Program-made: the position numbers and the translations under genes | Shown: positions 35,814-45,986 of the stretch, piece after piece | How positions within the stretch are numbered: the first letter of the stretch is position 1 | Layout of the letters: each line of letters opens with the position of its first letter | The notes under the pieces: model-generated | What the model saw: the letters and a program-made list of their open reading frames with translations, nothing else | Told to the model about the DNA's origin: nothing | Database searches by the model: none | Assembly: GCF_032925565.1 (NCBI RefSeq) | Contig: NZ_CP136708.1 | Coordinates: forward strand, 372,001-436,000 | Length of the DNA: 64,000 nucleotides | From: Alteromonas sp. CI.11.F.A3 | GTDB taxonomy: Bacteria > Pseudomonadota > Gammaproteobacteria > Enterobacterales > Alteromonadaceae | Direction: 5' to 3'

Positions 35814-36806
35814 ATGTCATTACCCCTTTCACTATTGGATCTTGCCCCTATTTCCGAAGGGCAAAGCATTAGCAATGCATTAAGTAACTCTAGAGAGTTA
35901 GCCAAGCAGGCGGAGCGTAGTGGGTATCAACGTGTGTGGTTGGCTGAACATCACGGCATGCATGGCGTGGCGAGTTCTGCTACCGCCGTTATGCTAGGGA
36001 ACATTGCAGGCGCTACCAATCACATCCGCGTGGGTGCAGGTGGTGTTATGTTGCCTAATCATGCGCCTTTAGTCATCGCTGAGCAATTTGGTACACTTGA
36101 AACTTTATACCCTGGGCGTATTGATTTAGGGCTTGGTCGAGCGCCAGGTACCGACATGGCTACCGCAAAAGCATTAAGGCGCAATCTTAATGGTAACGCC
36201 CATGTTGACACTTACCCTGATGACATTAAAGAGCTTCAACATTATTTAGGTACGCCAGAGCATGGGCAGAAAATTATCGCCGTGCCGGGTGCCAATACAC
36301 ATATTCCGTTATGGTTGTTAGGTTCAAGTTTATACAGTGCGCAATTGGCTGCATCGTTAGGGTTGCCTTATTCTTTTGCTTCACACTTTGCGCCAGACCA
36401 ACTGTTCGATGCCCTGCATGTTTATCGTTCTATGTTTACGCCGTCAGAAAATCAAGAATCACCCTATGTAATGGCAGGGGTTATGGCGGTAGTGGCCGAT
36501 ACCGACGAAGAGGCGCAGTATCTTTTCACTTCGGTTCAACAACAGTTTATGAATATGAGGCGGGGGCTGAATAAGCCTTTTGCTAAGCCCGTAGACGATT
36601 TATCGGCTATTTGCAGCGAAGCAGATCACGCTATGCTGTCTCATGTATTACGTTATGCACTGGTGGGTTCAAAAGCGACGGTTGCCGCACAGTTAGCTAA
36701 ATTTGTAGAGGCAACTGAAGTGGATGAGGTAATTGTTTCAATGCCAATTCATAACCTAGAAGCTAGGCTGAAAAGCGTGGCACTTTTGGCTGAATTAAAC
36801 ATCTAG
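35814..36806 (+). CDS. LLM-class flavin-dependent oxidoreductase
   Basis: A 330-residue luciferase-like monooxygenase-fold protein of the YhbW-like group. Typical stretches are [83 protein letters not shown] and [26 protein letters not shown]. It should use reduced FMN; the substrate is unknown. The start has a GAGG ribosome site. It is probably monocistronic, with a terminator after it. Confidence 0.88.
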   Translation: MSLPLSLLDLAPISEGQSISNALSNSRELAKQAERSGYQRVWLAEHHGMHGVASSATAVMLGNIAGATNHIRVGAGGVMLPNHAPLVIAEQFGTLETLYPGRIDLGLGRAPGTDMATAKALRRNLNGNAHVDTYPDDIKELQHYLGTPEHGQKIIAVPGANTHIPLWLLGSSLYSAQLAASLGLPYSFASHFAPDQLFDALHVYRSMFTPSENQESPYVMAGVMAVVADTDEEAQYLFTSVQQQFMNMRRGLNKPFAKPVDDLSAICSEADHAMLSHVLRYALVGSKATVAAQLAKFVEATEVDEVIVSMPIHNLEARLKSVALLAELNI

Positions 36807-36840
36807 CTGAAATAGGGCTTAAAGCAAACCTGAGTAACAA

Positions 36841-36871
36841 TAAATAAGCCTGTTTCTAACAGGCTTATTTA
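36841..36871. terminator. Bidirectional terminator, 14-bp perfect stem
   Basis: TAAATAAGCCTGTT (36841-36854) and its complement (36858-36871) with a three-base loop, between the convergent LLM and cupin genes. Confidence 0.85.
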
Positions 36872-36886
36872 TTTGAATTGGCGTTT

Positions 36887-37558
36887 CTATTTCTTATTCG
36901 CAAGGCGTTCGATAAGCGCCTTGTGCTGCGGAAATTTTTCTAGCAATTCATGCTGAAAAACTTCAATCATATCTTCAGGCTCCCACCCAGGGGATACGGC
37001 TTCGCTGACCAACCCATAGTCGCCATCAGTTAACTCGGCTGCTTTATAAGTGCCTCCGGGCACAGCAAGCTGCAACTGCTGTCCATTGGCAATATCAGGC
37101 CCTACTACCACTTTTTCGTAATGACCATCTGGGTAAATCATATGGTAAGTAATGGGCGAGCCCATATGGTAAAACTCAATACCGTCGGAGTACTTAGTAT
37201 GAAAATGGTCAATACTGTTGTCGTTGGTAAGCATGTAATAAATAGCGGTCATGGTGGTGCGTTCACCACGCGCCGTTGTTACTTTGTCTCTGTGATCTGC
37301 TTTAAAGCTTTGGCGAAAATAGCCACCTTCAAAATGATGGGAGAGGTTGAGCTGTTCAATGACTTGTTCTTTCGTTAAGGTCTTCATTTTTTCGTCTGTC
37401 ATGCTCTCGTCCTTCAATGTTTCGTTTGTTATTTCGTTGCCAGCTAAAGGCGAAAAGCTTGCCAAATACAGGCTTAAACATAGACCTAACGTTGTCATTT
37501 TATTGCTACTGCATGCATTTTGCGTAGTACTAGGCATAAGAGATTTTATTCGCCTCAT
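36887..37558 (-). CDS. Cupin DUF985-family protein with N-terminal signal sequence
   Basis: A 223-residue protein. The C-terminal cupin (about 65-215) has HHFEGGYFRQSF, TAIYYMLTNDNSIDHFHTKYSDGIEFYHMGSP and the closing SPGWEPEDMIE, which is the DUF985 pattern. A hydrophobic stretch (LGLCLSLYLASFSPLAG) looks like a signal peptide, unusual because most DUF985 proteins are cytoplasmic. The start is uncertain: ATG 37558 gives a long n-region, and ATG 37498 would give a neat signal peptide. Function is unknown; a sugar- or metabolite-binding role is only a fold-based guess. Confidence 0.75.
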   Translation of the reverse strand: MRRIKSLMPSTTQNACSSNKMTTLGLCLSLYLASFSPLAGNEITNETLKDESMTDEKMKTLTKEQVIEQLNLSHHFEGGYFRQSFKADHRDKVTTARGERTTMTAIYYMLTNDNSIDHFHTKYSDGIEFYHMGSPITYHMIYPDGHYEKVVVGPDIANGQQLQLAVPGGTYKAAELTDGDYGLVSEAVSPGWEPEDMIEVFQHELLEKFPQHKALIERLANKK

Positions 37559-37824
37559 AATATGGTTATTATCCTTAATAGACTTGGCAGTAACGGGTTA
37601 GCCAAGTTGCATGGCTCTTTAATCATAGCGACCCTGAACCATAGAAAGCTTAGTCAGCTAAGGCAGTTTTTAACTATCAAACTAGCATAAACTATCTACA
37701 AACAAATTTATGGGTATTTTAAGCCTATATTATACGAACTTCGGCTATGCAGCGGAGTCGATTAACACTATGATATTTCAAACTAATCACCTACTCACTA
37801 GCTTAACAGTTGGGCTAAATAAAG

Positions 37825-38847
37825 ATGAAAAAAATGTCACTACTCATCACGAGTATACTCCTTTGTTTTATGTTTCACGCTCAAGTAGAAGCTCAACCAT
37901 TACGGGTGGCGATCATTGAAACAAGCCCCTTGCCCATAGTGACAAATACAAGAGATGCATTTATCGATGAACTTACATTGATTATGCCTGAACATGAAAT
38001 AGACATAGAAATACATAACGCCCAGGGGTTAGAAGAAAAAGCGAAATCTATTGTGCAAACTATTACGGAGCAGGAAGCGCCGGATCTGCTAGTGCCAATC
38101 GCAACGCTTGCCACCCGAGCGGTTTACAACTTTTCAGCGGCTTCTGAGCTCCCTACTTTATTCATGACAGTGGCAGACCCAGTTAAAGAGGGCATAGTCA
38201 CTGCGTTTGGCGAACGTAGCGTATCAAACATAACCGGTGAGTCTCACGTATTAGATGCCAAAGTAAAGTTGGATATGCTTGATGGCTTACTAAAAGCCTC
38301 GGCACTAGAAGAGCCGATTACTATTGGGTTAGTGCATTCTGACTACCCGTCTTCAAAAAGTTCTGTAGAAAGCCTATTAGCACTCGAGAGCCAGTATGAT
38401 AACGTGAAGTTCGTGGCTGTAAGGACCGCCTACGTTGAAGGCACCTCAGGGTTAGACACTATGCGTGATGGTGTTGTGGAAGCACTCAAAGAAAAAGTAG
38501 AAACATCCGGCGTTGATACCTATTGGCTTTCCACTGGCCCCTTGCTTCAAGCCAACGATCTCATCAATGTTATTTACAAAGAAACTAAACTATTGCCGGT
38601 TTTTGCCGAAAGTATAGAGTCAGTGCAGCAAGGTGCGTTACTTGGCGTTGTAGCAGATGAAAAAAGTATCGGAAAATCAGGTGCCTTACGGGCCAAAAGA
38701 ATTTTAAGTGGCGAGAAGGCCAATAGCATGCCTGTCACTAGAATGGATAAATACACCATAGGGGTAAATGTATCTACTGCCATAAAGATGCATATTCCTA
38801 TTCCATCGTCGTATTTAAAGTTATCCAAAGACCACGTTTATCAATAA
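37825..38847 (+). CDS. ABC-type substrate-binding protein (family PF04392), sensor partner of the next kinase
   Basis: A 340-residue exported binding protein: signal peptide to VEAQP, then LRVAIIETSPLPIVTNTRDAFIDEL and the ATRAVYNFSAASELPTLFMTVADPVKEGIV segment typical of the PF04392 group. No ABC permease or ATPase lies near. It is followed at 39 bp by a hybrid histidine kinase and then a diguanylate cyclase, so it probably presents a ligand to the kinase rather than feeding a transporter. The last codons are partly repeated after the stop (19-bp tandem duplication). Confidence 0.8.
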   Translation: MKKMSLLITSILLCFMFHAQVEAQPLRVAIIETSPLPIVTNTRDAFIDELTLIMPEHEIDIEIHNAQGLEEKAKSIVQTITEQEAPDLLVPIATLATRAVYNFSAASELPTLFMTVADPVKEGIVTAFGERSVSNITGESHVLDAKVKLDMLDGLLKASALEEPITIGLVHSDYPSSKSSVESLLALESQYDNVKFVAVRTAYVEGTSGLDTMRDGVVEALKEKVETSGVDTYWLSTGPLLQANDLINVIYKETKLLPVFAESIESVQQGALLGVVADEKSIGKSGALRAKRILSGEKANSMPVTRMDKYTIGVNVSTAIKMHIPIPSSYLKLSKDHVYQ

Positions 38848-38873
38848 AGATCTCGTTTATCAATAAAGAGTAG
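38836..38873 (+). repeat. Tandem 19-bp duplication at the end of the binding-protein gene
   Basis: GTTTATCAATAAAGA occurs twice, 19 bp apart (from 38836 and 38855). The first copy holds the stop codon of the binding-protein gene, and the second lies in the short gap before the kinase gene. Confidence 0.7.
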
Positions 38874-38885
38874 TACCAGATATCT

Positions 38886-40787
38886 ATGCGAATTAAGTCG
38901 AAGCTTTTAGCTATATATATCCCCATTCTGTTTACAGGGATGGCGCTAACGGGCTATTGGGCCTATTTGACGGCTTATGACTCGGTAAGAGAACGAGAGT
39001 ATCAATTACTTACCCAAACCTTATCACTCACCTTTATTGAGTTTGTGCGAGAGCGGCACGAATTGCTGGTGGATTCGGGGTTAGAAAATGTGCCGGTATT
39101 TAGAGATGCCTATCAAAAAGAGGTATTTGACGAACTAGCAGAGCTTCATGAATCAACCGGTAAGCATTTTGCGGTAAGTGATAAATCAACGGGGGCTGAG
39201 CTATTTAGTACCTATGAAGCGTGGGCGCCCATTAATACTACAAACGCCAATATCACCACCATCAATGCTACCAATATTGCATTTGGTGAGTCTGAATGGA
39301 GAGATCAATACGTACTCTTTGCCTGCAGCAAGTTCGACCCTTGGAATTGGAAACTTACCGTTAGCCAATCTACCGATGAGCTAGAGTCGTCACTATCAAA
39401 AATAGCCTGGCTGACCATTGCGATTACCTTGTTCACGGTCATTTTAGTGAGCTTTTCTATAGGTAAAATTACGCAATATTTTGTAATATCCCCCATTGGC
39501 AAAATTAAAGATGCAACGAGCAGTATTGCCGGAAATCATAAGCGTGTAAGCATTGATGTAAGCGGAAAAGATGAGTTGAGTGACTTAGCCCAAGATGTAG
39601 AGGCGATGTCTGCAGACATCGAAAATTATGTGGAACGGGCACAAGCTGCCAATAAAGCTAAAACGGACTTTCTTGCCGTTATGAGCCACGAAATTCGTAC
39701 GCCGTTAAATGGTATTCAAGGCCTTGCTACTTTATTGCTAGATACGCCGTTAGATGACAAGCAAAAGCAATATGCTTCAGATTTACGCTCTTCGGCTACT
39801 ATTCTTGCCAATGTGATTAATGATGTACTCGATTTATCCAAAATAGAATCTGGCATGTCAGAAGTTGATGTGACTGAATTTAATTTAGATAGCATGCTGA
39901 ACGATCTTATTACCTTGCTTGGTATCAATGCGAGTGCAAACCACACGCGGTTAGAATATAAAAGTAAGAATTTAGACTCGGTATTGGTTACTAGTGACGT
40001 GACCAAATTGCGCCAAATAGTAATTAACCTCGCCAGTAATGCCATTAAATTCACGCACAAAGGCACAGTAACGGTTACCGCGAGTCTTAAAAAGGTAGCG
40101 AGTACTTCGGTAGAAGAAAACCGTTTAGTCATTTCTGTGAAAGACACAGGCATTGGTATAGAACCAGATAGGCTTGAACATATTTTCGATAAGTTTACCC
40201 AGTCTGATTCTTCTATTTCACGTCGTTATGGTGGCACAGGACTTGGTTTATCTATTGCTAAAGAGCTCTCACAGATACTAGGTGGCGATGTCAAAGTTAT
40301 GAGCCGAGTGGGTGAAGGGTCGTGTTTTACGATGTCTGCCATAGTCAGCGCCCGTACTATCGACAGTGCGACACTGCAAGAAGCGCAAAGTAATCTAAAT
40401 AAAAATACAATCCTTAAACCGGGTATTAGCGTATTACTGGCAGAAGATAATGCGATAAATGCCGTGGTTGCTCAGGCACTACTAGAACAGCTTGGGTGTA
40501 CGGTTACTCATGTCGACAACGGTTTAAAAGCGGCCATTAAAGTTGAAGAAGAGACGTTCGACGTTATCTTTATGGATATTCATATGCCAGTGATGGACGG
40601 TGTTGAAGCCACTAAACGTATTCGAAGTTTACCAAGTGATATAAGCCAAATACCTATTATTGGCCTTACAGCAGAAGCCTTTAAAGAGCGTCACGATGCC
40701 TTTAAACAGGACGGTATGAACGACGTGGTTACCAAACCTATCACTATTGAAGCATTAAAAGGTAGCCTACTTAAGCTAGCCTTATAG
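38886..40787 (+). CDS. Hybrid sensor histidine kinase / response regulator
   Basis: A 633-residue inner-membrane kinase. Helix 1 is at about 8-30, a periplasmic sensor region at about 31-172, helix 2 is [21 protein letters not shown], then a HAMP segment. HisKA is [11 protein letters not shown] with phospho-acceptor His268, and HATPase includes [20 protein letters not shown] and [16 protein letters not shown]. The C-terminal receiver has DIHMPVMDG with Asp564. It lacks an Hpt domain, so another protein should complete the relay. It lies between a binding-protein gene and a GGDEF gene; the three are likely one signalling operon. Confidence 0.9.
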   Translation: MRIKSKLLAIYIPILFTGMALTGYWAYLTAYDSVREREYQLLTQTLSLTFIEFVRERHELLVDSGLENVPVFRDAYQKEVFDELAELHESTGKHFAVSDKSTGAELFSTYEAWAPINTTNANITTINATNIAFGESEWRDQYVLFACSKFDPWNWKLTVSQSTDELESSLSKIAWLTIAITLFTVILVSFSIGKITQYFVISPIGKIKDATSSIAGNHKRVSIDVSGKDELSDLAQDVEAMSADIENYVERAQAANKAKTDFLAVMSHEIRTPLNGIQGLATLLLDTPLDDKQKQYASDLRSSATILANVINDVLDLSKIESGMSEVDVTEFNLDSMLNDLITLLGINASANHTRLEYKSKNLDSVLVTSDVTKLRQIVINLASNAIKFTHKGTVTVTASLKKVASTSVEENRLVISVKDTGIGIEPDRLEHIFDKFTQSDSSISRRYGGTGLGLSIAKELSQILGGDVKVMSRVGEGSCFTMSAIVSARTIDSATLQEAQSNLNKNTILKPGISVLLAEDNAINAVVAQALLEQLGCTVTHVDNGLKAAIKVEEETFDVIFMDIHMPVMDGVEATKRIRSLPSDISQIPIIGLTAEAFKERHDAFKQDGMNDVVTKPITIEALKGSLLKLAL

Positions 40788-40834
40788 AAGCGTCTATACT
40801 TACTTAAAGATGCTACCCGTGCCGGGAGAAAAAA

Positions 40835-41923
40835 GTGGAAGCGGTAGGAAAGCGTAGAGAGATATTAAGGCTTCGAGCTGCACTTCTTATCGGCGCCGCT
40901 TTGCTCGCCTCTTTTATTCTCGCCGATATGGTGATGTTACCATCCCCCTTGTACGAGTTTTATTTGCAAAATCGCCTGATATATCAAATACCCATCATCT
41001 TTACCGTTATCGCCCTTTCGTTCTCTCGATTCTTTTATGCTGCCAGAAGCTGGATTTTTGCAGGGCTAATGGTGATGTTAACCTTTGCTAATTATGTGCT
41101 TATTTACCAAAGTTGGGTGCTATATGAATTTGCTTTTCCTTACGAGGGCACCATTTTATACGCATTCTATTGTGTGTTTGCATTAGGTGTTACCTACAAG
41201 CTGGCGTTGGTGGCATCGGCAATAAGCATCGCTGGTTTTATTGGTTTGATGGTAATTGCGCCTGTGTATGACGACCGCGTCATGATTTCAACATCGTTTG
41301 TGGTGGGGTCATTATTTATATGTGCTTATGCAAAATACCGCTTAGACAGAATAGTGATCCTCTTAAAATCAACGAATAAAAAGCTAAACACCTTAAGCCG
41401 GGAAGACCCGCTAACCAATCTCCTTAATAGACGGGCCCTGATGAAAGAAGGCGAGAGATTACTGTCGCTCAGTAAAAGACAGAACCTTTCTTTCGCTGTA
41501 TTTATGCTGGATTTAGATGACTTTAAAAAATATAACGATGCTTTTGGTCACCAACAAGGTGATGATGCCATTGTGGCACAGGCTGATGTGATGCGCGCCG
41601 TGTTTCAACGTCAAACTGATATTCTAGGCCGATATGGTGGCGAAGAGTTTATGGTTATTGTCAGTGGGGTGTCTGCAAGGCAAGTAGAACAAAGCTGCCA
41701 GCAAATACTCGATACTTGGGATGATAAAGCCATACCTCATGCACCCAATGCATCGGCAAAAACCGTCTCCTGTTCTATTGGTGCCGTGGTAGTAACCGAC
41801 GTGAAAGGGCAAACATTAGAAGGCTTAATTAACCAAGCTGATAATGAACTTTATCAAGCAAAGGCTGCGGGGAAGGGCACCTATTTACTATCGACGCTAA
41901 GTGAAGTTAGCGCCGATAGTTAA
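40835..41923 (+). CDS. Membrane diguanylate cyclase (GGEEF)
   Basis: A 362-residue protein with six predicted membrane helices (about 15-170) and a C-terminal GGDEF domain. DPLTNLLNRRALMKEGERLL opens the domain and GRYGGEEFMVIV is an intact active site, so it should make c-di-GMP. An RxxD inhibitory site is not obvious before the loop. The start is GTG at 40835 with a GGGAG ribosome site. It is third in the row binding protein / hybrid kinase / cyclase, 48 bp after the kinase, suggesting the ligand signal is passed on to c-di-GMP. Confidence 0.88.
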   Translation: MEAVGKRREILRLRAALLIGAALLASFILADMVMLPSPLYEFYLQNRLIYQIPIIFTVIALSFSRFFYAARSWIFAGLMVMLTFANYVLIYQSWVLYEFAFPYEGTILYAFYCVFALGVTYKLALVASAISIAGFIGLMVIAPVYDDRVMISTSFVVGSLFICAYAKYRLDRIVILLKSTNKKLNTLSREDPLTNLLNRRALMKEGERLLSLSKRQNLSFAVFMLDLDDFKKYNDAFGHQQGDDAIVAQADVMRAVFQRQTDILGRYGGEEFMVIVSGVSARQVEQSCQQILDTWDDKAIPHAPNASAKTVSCSIGAVVVTDVKGQTLEGLINQADNELYQAKAAGKGTYLLSTLSEVSADS

Positions 41924-41946
41924 CCCAAAAAAGATAAGCTTTGGGC

Positions 41947-42945
41947 TTAAAGTTTAACGATCATTTTTCCTTTGTTATCACCAGAAAATAGCATCTTCAA
42001 CCCATCTACTGCTGACTCGATACCATCAACCATGTGTGAACGATACTGAATCTTTCCTTGCTGTACATAGGGCGATAGTTTTGCAACAAGTTGAGGTACT
42101 TCACCCCAATGATCGGGCATGGCAAAGCCACGAATATTAATACGCTTTTTAATTAACGGTATCCAATTAGGGCCGGGAGCCGGGTTTTCTGATTGATAGT
42201 CGGCAATCATGCCGCAAACCACGATACGCCCATGCGTATTCATGCGATTAACGATGTGATGCTGAATGGGACCGCCCGTATTTTCAAAGAACACGTCGAT
42301 TTTGTCGGGAGTAAGCTCGGTTAATTTAGCTTCTAAATCATCGGTTTTATAATTTACCGCACCGTCAAAGCCGAGTTCATTTACAATCCAATCTGCTTTT
42401 TCGTCGCTGCCGACTACGCCGATAACTCGAAGGCCGTCTGCCTTTGCAAGCTGACCCACTATTGAGCCGACAGAGCCTGCAGCGCCAGTGACCACTAAGG
42501 TTTCACCTTCCTTAGGTTCACCAAAGTTATATAATCCTGTGGTGGCGGTTAAACCGGGAAGTGCAAATACGCAAAGCGCCATTTCTTCGGTAATACCAGA
42601 CTGAAGTTTATTGAAGCCTTCACCGTTACTTACCAAGTACTCTCGCCAGCCAGTCATACCCATGACTTTATCACCAACAGAGAAATCAGGGTTATTCGAC
42701 TCAATGACTTCACCCACACCGCTTGAACGCATAACTTCACCGAGTTCAACCGGTGGAATATAACTCTCACGATCTTCACTCATCCAACCTAGCATTGCTG
42801 GGTCGAGTGACATGTAAGTTTGTTTGATTAGTATTTCACCTTCGCCCGGGGTAGGGATGGATTGCTCACGCGTTTCGAACAAGTGGGGACCTATTTTTCC
42901 ATCGTTAGGGCGATTGACCAATAGGATTTCTTTATTGCTAGACAT
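41947..42945 (-). CDS. NADP-dependent zinc-independent MDR oxidoreductase
   Basis: A 332-residue medium-chain dehydrogenase/reductase of the leukotriene B4 dehydrogenase / CurA group. Motifs are IKQTYMSLDPAMLGWM, the NADP-binding loop VVTGAAGSVGSIVGQLAKADGLRVIGVVGSDEK, and DVFFENTGGPIQHHIVNRMNTHGRIVVCGMIADY. There are no catalytic zinc ligands. It should reduce enones or similar alpha,beta-unsaturated carbonyls with NADPH. It is monocistronic and convergent with the GGDEF gene. Confidence 0.9.
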   Translation of the reverse strand: MSSNKEILLVNRPNDGKIGPHLFETREQSIPTPGEGEILIKQTYMSLDPAMLGWMSEDRESYIPPVELGEVMRSSGVGEVIESNNPDFSVGDKVMGMTGWREYLVSNGEGFNKLQSGITEEMALCVFALPGLTATTGLYNFGEPKEGETLVVTGAAGSVGSIVGQLAKADGLRVIGVVGSDEKADWIVNELGFDGAVNYKTDDLEAKLTELTPDKIDVFFENTGGPIQHHIVNRMNTHGRIVVCGMIADYQSENPAPGPNWIPLIKKRINIRGFAMPDHWGEVPQLVAKLSPYVQQGKIQYRSHMVDGIESAVDGLKMLFSGDNKGKMIVKL

Positions 42946-43280
42946 GTGAATTTCTCCTTAGGCTGTTAAAATTATCCTGTACTACTGTTGTGGGGCTAGA
43001 AACTGCTTATACAAGCATAATCAATAGAAAGGTCAAAAATAGGGTGTTTAGTCAAACCATCGCTAATGATTTGTAGTGGTTGGCAAATGGCCAAATTCAC
43101 AAATAGTGTCAATATTTGCAATCTATTATTTTCAAAATGTTTACATCTTCTTTAATTGTGTCGCTAAAGTTGTAAAAAATGCGATAAATCAGCGTAAATG
43201 GCGTTAACTTGCATTGAACAAAACTTACCGTAACCGTAGAATGCGCCACTGCATATTTCCTGTTCTATAAGAGTATTTTT
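42946..43280. other. Divergent intergenic region before the FadL gene
   Basis: 335 bp between the MDR oxidoreductase and FadL starts. It must hold both promoters. No clear operator palindrome, RNA gene or small ORF was seen. Confidence 0.4.
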
Positions 43281-44636
43281 ATGAAGCAATATTTTTCTTT
43301 ACGTGCCTCTGTATGCTTAGCACTAGCCTCGATGGCATCTTCTTCTGTGCTAGCTGCTGGTTTCCAAGTAAACGAGCATAGCGCGAATGGTTTGGGTCGT
43401 GCCATGGCGGGCCAAGCGGCGAAGCCAGAAAATGCCTCTATTTTAGCAACCAATCCAGCTGCGATTGGTGTATTTAAAGAAGCTGAGTTTAGTGCGTCAG
43501 TAAGCTTTATAGACCCGAATGTAGACATTTCCGGTAATGTGACTTATTCATTTGGGGATACCATAGTTGGTGGGGGCGTTGCTGAAGAAGATAATATCGC
43601 TGAAACAGCATTTGTTCCAGGATTCTTCTACGTTTCACCTATTAATGATGACTTTTCTGCTGGTGTAGGTGTTTTCACCACTTATGGCCTCCGTTCTGAT
43701 TACTCTGACGACTTTGGCGCTTTACATTTCGCTGATACTGCAGAAGTTAAAACCGTTACGGTAAACCCAGCTGTGTCATATAAAGTAAACAAGCAGCTTA
43801 TGGTCGGCTTTGGTTTAAATGTGACGTATGCAGAAGCTGAAATTGGTTCAGGTGTATCTAATACATTGGCAGCTACCATTGAAGGTTTAGAGCCAACAGC
43901 ACAGGCTTTAGGTATAACACTTCCTTCTCTTAACGCTGGATCTTCACTGTTTAGCATGGAAGGCGATGATGTGGGCTTCGGTTGGAACGTAGGCGTTTTC
44001 TGGCAACCTAGTGAGTTAACTAACATTGCGTTGTCTCATCGTGCTGAAACAAAACTAGAATTGGATGGGGCCGTATCATCAGAAACGCCTGTATTCCCGA
44101 TAGAACTCAACCAGCCTGGCAGCCTAGACTTAAATCTTGCGGCTATTACAGAGCTTGCTATCGACCAGAAAATTGATGAGCAGTGGTCTGTTCAAGCGAG
44201 TCTTACCTTCACTGATTGGAGTACCTTCCAAAAGCTTGAAGCTAACTTAGAAGATGGCGAAAATTTTCTTATTAAAGAAGAAAACTTTGACGACTCATGG
44301 CGCGGCTCTATTGGTGTAACGTATATCCTAAATGATGAGTTTACTTTACGTGCCGGTTACGCTTACGACGATGGAGTAGTATCGGTGGAGAATCGTTCAT
44401 TGAGTATTCCTGATACTGACCGTCATTGGATATCAGGCGGTTTAACTTATACTATGAGTGAAAACACATCAATTGATGCTGCGTATGTATTTATTGATGG
44501 TCGCGAAGCGTATATTAATAAAGATAGAACTATCCTAAGCGATGTTTTACCAAATACAGACTTCACCACTAACTTTACAGGTACGCAGTCAGCAACAGCG
44601 CATATTTTGAGTGTACAGATGAACACACGCTTTTAA
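43281..44636 (+). CDS. fadL: FadL/OmpP1-family outer-membrane transporter
   Basis: A 451-residue outer-membrane protein with a signal peptide (to VLAAG). The hallmark start of the mature protein is GFQVNEHSANGLGRAMAGQAA with ASILATNPAAIGVF, the N-terminal hatch that lines the long-chain fatty-acid path in FadL. The barrel ends with Phe. It should import long-chain fatty acids or other hydrophobic compounds such as hydrocarbons. It is monocistronic with its own terminator; a LysR regulator gene is convergent behind it. Confidence 0.9.
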   Translation: MKQYFSLRASVCLALASMASSSVLAAGFQVNEHSANGLGRAMAGQAAKPENASILATNPAAIGVFKEAEFSASVSFIDPNVDISGNVTYSFGDTIVGGGVAEEDNIAETAFVPGFFYVSPINDDFSAGVGVFTTYGLRSDYSDDFGALHFADTAEVKTVTVNPAVSYKVNKQLMVGFGLNVTYAEAEIGSGVSNTLAATIEGLEPTAQALGITLPSLNAGSSLFSMEGDDVGFGWNVGVFWQPSELTNIALSHRAETKLELDGAVSSETPVFPIELNQPGSLDLNLAAITELAIDQKIDEQWSVQASLTFTDWSTFQKLEANLEDGENFLIKEENFDDSWRGSIGVTYILNDEFTLRAGYAYDDGVVSVENRSLSIPDTDRHWISGGLTYTMSENTSIDAAYVFIDGREAYINKDRTILSDVLPNTDFTTNFTGTQSATAHILSVQMNTRF

Positions 44637-44684
44637 GCTAAATCATCAAAAACTAGCAGCGTATTGGTTTGCTACTTACTGACG

Positions 44685-44716
44685 AAAAAGGCCTAAACGC
44701 AAGTTTAGGCCTTTTT
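44685..44716. terminator. Bidirectional terminator after the FadL gene
   Basis: AAAAAGGCCTAAAC (44685-44698), loop GCAA and the perfect complement (44703-44716). Confidence 0.92.
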
Positions 44717-44741
44717 AGTGAAGGCGACTAATTCGGATAAC

Positions 44742-45626
44742 CTAGATCTCAGAAAACCAGTCTTGCAAACATGTAATAGCCGCACTGATTTTAGCAGGCA
44801 CCAATTCACGTTTAGGGGTAACCGCATATACGGTGTAATCAGGTAACGACCAGTCAGTGAATAGCTGCTTCATTGAGCCTTCACTAAGTAAGTGGCGCAC
44901 CTCTGGTTCAGGCAGCACTGCATACCCTAGTCCATCACGCGTAAGCTGAATTAAGGTTTGCATTGAATCAAGCTCAATACGGCTAGACGTTAGCGGCACT
45001 TTATCAAACTTGTCGTGCTTCATGACGTATTCTTCTACATGGCGGTGGGACATATAGGAATACTCTTGAAGAATGTCGGGTGACTCTAGAGGCGTTTTTG
45101 CCAAAGGGTGGTCAGCTGATACACATAGAATTCGACGCCACGTGGCCAATTCCAAACTGCTGAAATTAGTATCAGAAACCGGGGTGAAGCCAAGCAGTAA
45201 GTCGGCACCAGAAACAATAATGTCTGTAGGTTGGTCGGTTAGCGTCAGCGATACATTTATTTTTGGAAAATCCTCACATAACTTCTGCAAGGGCTGACTC
45301 AATAAGCCGCCACCAAAACCTTCTGGAGCAATAATATTGACTTTACCTGAAGGTGCGTCTTGAAGCGTTTCAATACGTTCTTGTGCTTCAACAGCGGTGT
45401 CTAACATTTTTTTGCTGGTGTCGTAATAGATCCTTCCAGCCTCGGTAAGGCTCAAGTTTCGGGTATTACGATTGAATAAACTCAGCCCAATGTCTTGTTC
45501 AAGCTTTCTTAGTTGTTGGCTAATGGCCGAAACGGTCATATGCAGGTTTCGGGCTGCAATACTCATGCTACCGCTTTCAGCGACCTCAACAAAAATTTGC
45601 AGAGAGCGAAGTAGTTTCATGTTCAT
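44742..45626 (-). CDS. LysR-family transcriptional regulator
   Basis: A DNA-binding regulator of about 294 residues with the usual N-terminal helix-turn-helix (MKLLRSLQIFVEVAESGSMSIAARNLHMTVSAISQQLRKLEQDIGLSLFNRNTR) and a substrate-binding domain. I start at the ATG at 45626 because AGGA lies 11 nt upstream; an in-frame ATG at 45644 has no ribosome site. Its target is unknown. The FadL gene is convergent, so regulation of it is not implied by promoter sharing. Confidence 0.87.
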   Translation of the reverse strand: MNMKLLRSLQIFVEVAESGSMSIAARNLHMTVSAISQQLRKLEQDIGLSLFNRNTRNLSLTEAGRIYYDTSKKMLDTAVEAQERIETLQDAPSGKVNIIAPEGFGGGLLSQPLQKLCEDFPKINVSLTLTDQPTDIIVSGADLLLGFTPVSDTNFSSLELATWRRILCVSADHPLAKTPLESPDILQEYSYMSHRHVEEYVMKHDKFDKVPLTSSRIELDSMQTLIQLTRDGLGYAVLPEPEVRHLLSEGSMKQLFTDWSLPDYTVYAVTPKRELVPAKISAAITCLQDWFSEI

Positions 45627-45644
45627 TGGTAATTGTATCCTCAT

Positions 45645-45986
45645 CGATACGAGTAAGTTGGTCTCGCGTTGCTTTTTTAAGTCCTTTTATGTCCTATAAA
45701 TGTAATCCAATAAGGGTAACGGCACATCCGTGTTCAGCTTATGAAACTGCAACTAAGCGCGTTTTATTCTATTGAAGAGAAAGAATTAGTTGAAAAAGCG
45801 AAATAAGATAACCTTCGCTAAATGTCATTTGTTAGGGGGGTGTATCCAGTGTTTTTAATATTTGTAAAATGCCGATATAACACTTTCTTTCATACCGAAA
45901 GCTGGTACGTTAATAATTAAACAACGCAGAGCGTACAGGCTTTTGCCTCTGCCCTTCCAATAAAAAACTAAATAAGAATGGTGATT
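45645..45986. other. Divergent intergenic region between LysR and nucleosidase genes
   Basis: About 340 bp holding both promoters. I see no ORF, RNA gene or strong palindrome. A LysR-type binding site may be here but none could be picked out with confidence. Confidence 0.35.
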
